Shown piece after piece: positions 4,252 to 6,786 of a stretch of DNA of 6,786 nucleotides. Made by a program: the position numbers and the translations under genes. The stretch is from Kiritimatiellia bacterium (lineage in GTDB: Bacteria > Verrucomicrobiota > Kiritimatiellia > RFP12 > UBA1067). The notes beneath the pieces were generated by a model. It was not told the origin of the DNA. It made no database searches and saw only the letters and a list, made by a program, of their open reading frames with translations. The stretch lies in the NCBI GenBank assembly GCA_016302985.1, contig JAEDMN010000180.1:1-6786 (forward strand). The letters run 5' to 3'. Each line of letters starts with the position of its first letter. The first letter of the stretch is position 1.

Positions 4252-6786
4252 ATGAACAAGCTTGTTTTTTCGGTTGTGGCGATTGTCTGCGCGGGCGTGG
4301 TTTCGGCCGCCGATTATGCGTGGCTGGCCGATCCCCTGAATGGGAACTGGCTCGGCGCGGCGAACTGGACGACGGGCGAATGGGTGGCGGACGCGTCCAA
4401 CACGGCGGCCTTCGACGTCTCGTCCGCCACGGACGTCGACGTCAACGGCGACGTGGCTGTGTCGGGCGTCACAGTGCGCAACGCCGACTACACGTTCTCC
4501 AACGGCACGCTTACGGTCAACGGCGAATTCGACGTCGGCGCGGGTGCGACGGCGACGGTCCGTTCGGCGCTGCTCGGCACGAACAAGGACCGTCGCTTCG
4601 CCAAGACGGGCTCGGGCACGCTGGTCGTCAAGGGCGACGCGTCGACGACGAACGTCTTCGCGCGCTTCGCGACGCGCGGCGGCACGACGGTCCTCGACGG
4701 CGGCGTGACCAAGGTGACGGGCCCCTCCGACGGCCCGGGCGAGACCGTGGTCGCCGGCTCGTTCGCGAATACGAGCCGGCTCGAGATCACGGGCGGCGCG
4801 CAGCTGCTCTTCACGGCGTCGTCCAGCTACCTGTCGAACTCCGGCTGCGACATCGTCGTCTCGGACGGCCTCTTCGACTGCTGGAGCTTCAACGAATTTC
4901 TGAACGGCTTCGGGGACAACAACAACACGGACAAGGCCAAGGTCGGAAAGATCACCATCCGCAACAAGGGCGTGCTGCGCGCGAACCAGATCCGCATCGC
5001 CAAGGTCGAGCGGACCGCCTCGTACTGGACGCCCGACTACGGCACGATCAACCTCGAGACCGGCGGCGTGCTGCGCGTCAGGAACTTCTCGATGGACGGC
5101 GGCACGAGCCGGAAGACGGCGACGATGAACTTCAACGGCGGCACGCTCGAGTTCGTCAACTCCGCCGCCGAGGTCGCGAGCTTGAGCAAGACTCCGCGCT
5201 TCCACGGGAGCGATACGCCCAGCTGGACGAACGTCACGCTGAACGTCCTCGAAGGCGGCCTCACGATCAACAACAACGGCTGCGCCTCCTATCTCCACCA
5301 GAGCTTCAGGAGCGGCTGCGCGAACGACGGCGGCCTCACCGTCACGGGCGGCAACACGTTCTACGCGTGGGGCGTCAGCACCTACACGGGCGGCACGCGC
5401 ATCCAGGGCAGCGTCTGGTACGCGATCCAGCAGGACGGCAACCTGGGCGCCGCGCCGGACGAACCGACCGACAACATCTTCTTCGATTCGAACAACGCGG
5501 TCTTCCACTTCGACCGCGACTGCGACGTCCACTCGAACCGCAACGTCCGCATCGCCGACGGCGTCACGATGCAGATCGGCACGCAGAAGGACCGCGTCGG
5601 CTGCTTCCACGGCTGCTTCGGCGCCACGGGCGACCATGCGTCCACGCGCGTGAAGACGATGGCCAACTGGCCTGGCACGACCGCCTTCGACCCGGGCGAG
5701 GGCCGCACGAACCGGATCGGCCGCCTGATGTGCTGCGGCGCGACGGAGTTCGCGGGCGGCACGACGGTGGTCACGTCGAACACGGACGCGAAGGTCCATG
5801 CCGACTGCGGCTTCCTCGTCTCGCGCGACGCGGGCGTGAGCTACGCCAGCTTCTCGGACGGCCAGGGTGTCCTGCGGGTCACCGGCGGCTCCCTCGTCGT
5901 CCCGAACTACATGTACACGGAGGTCGCCGGCGGCGGCCAGGTCTACGTGACGGGCGGCGTGCTCGACGTCTCGAAGGGGCGCGAATGGCTGAACGGATTG
6001 GGTTCTCCGGGCCGCACGGTCGTCCAGGACCGCGGCGTGATGATCGCGCCGCAGGTGCGCATCTCGCAGTGCGGCGCGGTCGACGCGAACGGGGAGCCTC
6101 TCTGCTCCGTCCAGGTGAAGACGGGCGGCGTGCTGAAGCTGAACAAGTTCTGGGTCGACACGAACCCCAACGCGAAGCCCTACCAGAAGGGCGTCGTGCT
6201 GCTGGACGGCGGCACGCTCGTGGCCCGCGTGAACCACGCCAACTTCCTCGGCGACTCGGCGGCGCACTGGGACGGCATCTCCGTGCGCGCGGGCGCCGGC
6301 GGCGCGCGCTTCGACACGGCGGGCTTCAACATCTCCGTGCTGAAGCCGATCCTCTCCGGCGCGGAGCGGGACGGCGGCGTGGCGAAGTTCGGCGCGGGCA
6401 CGCTCACGCTCCAGGGCGCGAACACGTACAACGGACCGACGCAGGTGTCGGGCGGCACGCTCGTCATCCAGAAGTCCTATGTCGGCGGCGATCTCGACTT
6501 CCCGGCGGCGGGTCTCGCCGCCAAGGACCGGTCGACGCCGTTCGTCACGCTGCCCGCGCTGCCGGCGGGACGGAAGGTGCGGGTGTCGTCCGTCACGGCC
6601 GCGGCCACCGCGGCCATGCAGGGCGTGAAGACCGTCGCGACGTTCGCGGAGCCGCTGGCGTCCGTTCCTGAGCTCGTCGTCGAGCGGGCCGAGGGCGAAA
6701 ACGTGCCCGTCGCGCCCTGGACGCTCTCGCTGGCGGACGGCGGAAAGACCCTGCGCATTGCCTACGCGCGCGGCACGGCCCTGATT
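4252..6786 (+). CDS. secreted beta-strand repeat (PATR-type) exoprotein, 3' end beyond window
   Basis: The frame opens with ATG at 4252 and runs 845 codons without a stop to the last base of the window, so the gene is cut at its 3' end. The product starts with a clear Sec signal peptide (MNKLVFSVVAIVCAGVVSA, cleavage about residue 19 or 20). Next comes a WLGAANWTTG segment (33-42), typical of the first strands of autotransporter-like repeat proteins. PATR-style motifs are seen at 116-154 (KTGSGTLVVKG, then GGTTVLDGGV) and most clearly at 712-740 (GAGTLTLQGANTYNGPTQ, then SGGTLVIQ). Between them lie Gly/Thr/Asn-rich beta-helix strands with several GGVL-type repeats. Residues 743-845 look like a C-terminal cap (LSLADGGKTLRIAYARG at 824-840) rather than the start of a membrane barrel. 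The mature part has 12 Cys. The likely role is a surface or extracellular structural, adhesive or glycan-binding protein; no enzyme motif is seen. The promoter abuts the ATG. Base composition and codon style match the neighbouring genes. Confidence 0.93.
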   Translation, partial: MNKLVFSVVAIVCAGVVSAADYAWLADPLNGNWLGAANWTTGEWVADASNTAAFDVSSATDVDVNGDVAVSGVTVRNADYTFSNGTLTVNGEFDVGAGATATVRSALLGTNKDRRFAKTGSGTLVVKGDASTTNVFARFATRGGTTVLDGGVTKVTGPSDGPGETVVAGSFANTSRLEITGGAQLLFTASSSYLSNSGCDIVVSDGLFDCWSFNEFLNGFGDNNNTDKAKVGKITIRNKGVLRANQIRIAKVERTASYWTPDYGTINLETGGVLRVRNFSMDGGTSRKTATMNFNGGTLEFVNSAAEVASLSKTPRFHGSDTPSWTNVTLNVLEGGLTINNNGCASYLHQSFRSGCANDGGLTVTGGNTFYAWGVSTYTGGTRIQGSVWYAIQQDGNLGAAPDEPTDNIFFDSNNAVFHFDRDCDVHSNRNVRIADGVTMQIGTQKDRVGCFHGCFGATGDHASTRVKTMANWPGTTAFDPGEGRTNRIGRLMCCGATEFAGGTTVVTSNTDAKVHADCGFLVSRDAGVSYASFSDGQGVLRVTGGSLVVPNYMYTEVAGGGQVYVTGGVLDVSKGREWLNGLGSPGRTVVQDRGVMIAPQVRISQCGAVDANGEPLCSVQVKTGGVLKLNKFWVDTNPNAKPYQKGVVLLDGGTLVARVNHANFLGDSAAHWDGISVRAGAGGARFDTAGFNISVLKPILSGAERDGGVAKFGAGTLTLQGANTYNGPTQVSGGTLVIQKSYVGGDLDFPAAGLAAKDRSTPFVTLPALPAGRKVRVSSVTAAATAAMQGVKTVATFAEPLASVPELVVERAEGENVPVAPWTLSLADGGKTLRIAYARGTALI
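4597..4713 (+). repeat. first PATR-like beta-strand repeat (protein level)
   Basis: Residues 116-154 of the repeat protein read KTGSGTLVVKG, a spacer, then GGTTVLDGGVTKV. This is the GxGTLxxxG...GGTxxxxGG pattern of passenger-associated transport repeats, with a longer spacer than usual. Confidence 0.6.
4945..6156 (+). repeat. spaced GGVL beta-helix rung repeats (protein level)
   Basis: Four related segments at residues 232-249, 264-281, 539-555 and 618-635 follow one pattern: short beta strand, [KG]G[VS]L, two to four polar or hydrophobic residues including Asn, then an aromatic or aliphatic strand. Core examples are NKGVLRANQIRI, TGGVLRVRNFSM, TGGSLVVPNYMY and TGGVLKLNKFWV. A shorter fifth copy, TGGVLDVSKG, lies at 567-576. 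The copies are diverged at DNA level, so they are old structural repeats rather than recent duplications. Confidence 0.55.
6385..6471 (+). repeat. C-terminal PATR repeat (protein level)
   Basis: Residues 712-740 give FGAGTLTLQGANTYNG followed by TQVSGGTLVIQ. This is a nearly ideal passenger-associated transport repeat and the strongest family evidence for the protein. Confidence 0.85.

Noticed and set aside
2445..4259. 604-codon open frame on the - strand across the GH5 gene
   Set aside because: It is a low-complexity Arg/Ala/Val/Asp product antisense to a gene with complete GH5 catalytic motifs, and no start signal was found.
4195..6267. 690-codon open frame on the - strand
   Set aside because: Biased Arg/Ala/Val composition with no recognisable motif, lying antisense to the repeat-protein gene. 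It is a by-product of high GC third positions.
4185..6671. Long open frame of 828 codons on the + strand overlapping the repeat-protein gene
   Set aside because: Its product is almost pure Arg/Gly/His/Asp with no domain, typical of an off-frame reading of GC-rich DNA. The frame from 4252 gives a signal peptide, PATR motifs and a promoter at its start.
4252..6786. CRISPR or tandem DNA repeats suggested by recurring GGCGGCACG and GACGGGCGGC strings
   Set aside because: The strings are irregularly spaced, in frame, and encode GGT and TGG turns of the beta-repeat protein. There are no spacers or uniform repeat units.

Overview
This is GC-rich bacterial DNA with four protein genes, all on the + strand and tightly packed. 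The SecY sequence, the secreted glycoside hydrolases and the large PATR-type (passenger-associated transport repeat) exoprotein together suggest a polysaccharide-degrading member of the PVC group, most likely Kiritimatiellota or a related Verrucomicrobiota/Lentisphaerae lineage. That placement is inferred from protein style; the window contains no rRNA or other decisive marker.

Layout. Positions 1-38 may hold the last codons of an upstream gene, followed by a strong hairpin (40-69). secY (107-1504) has a Shine-Dalgarno sequence and ends at a textbook intrinsic terminator (1529-1558). Next comes a two-gene operon of secreted carbohydrate-active enzymes: a GH43-like beta-propeller hydrolase (1574-2572) and, 13 bases later with its own Shine-Dalgarno, a GH5 family enzyme with an extra N-terminal domain (2586-4121). 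A 130-base intergenic region carries a 14-bp hairpin (4161-4192) and a near-consensus sigma70-type promoter (4216-4245). The last gene (4252 to beyond 6786) encodes a secreted beta-strand-repeat protein of at least 845 residues and runs off the window without a stop. Much longer meaningless open frames overlap it on both strands, so it is easy to miss.

How it fits together. SecY is the core of the Sec translocon. The other three products all start with Sec-type signal peptides, so they should pass through it. The two hydrolases probably act together on plant- or mucin-type polysaccharide in the periplasm or outside the cell; the exact substrate cannot be read from sequence. The repeat protein probably forms an extracellular or surface beta-helix.

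The most interesting signal is regulatory. The two genes that should begin new transcripts (GH43 and the repeat protein) each have an extended -10 promoter (TGnTANANT) ending only 6-7 bases before the ATG and no Shine-Dalgarno, so their mRNAs should be leaderless. The two genes with another gene (or probable gene) upstream in the same transcript (secY, GH5) have clear GGAG sites.
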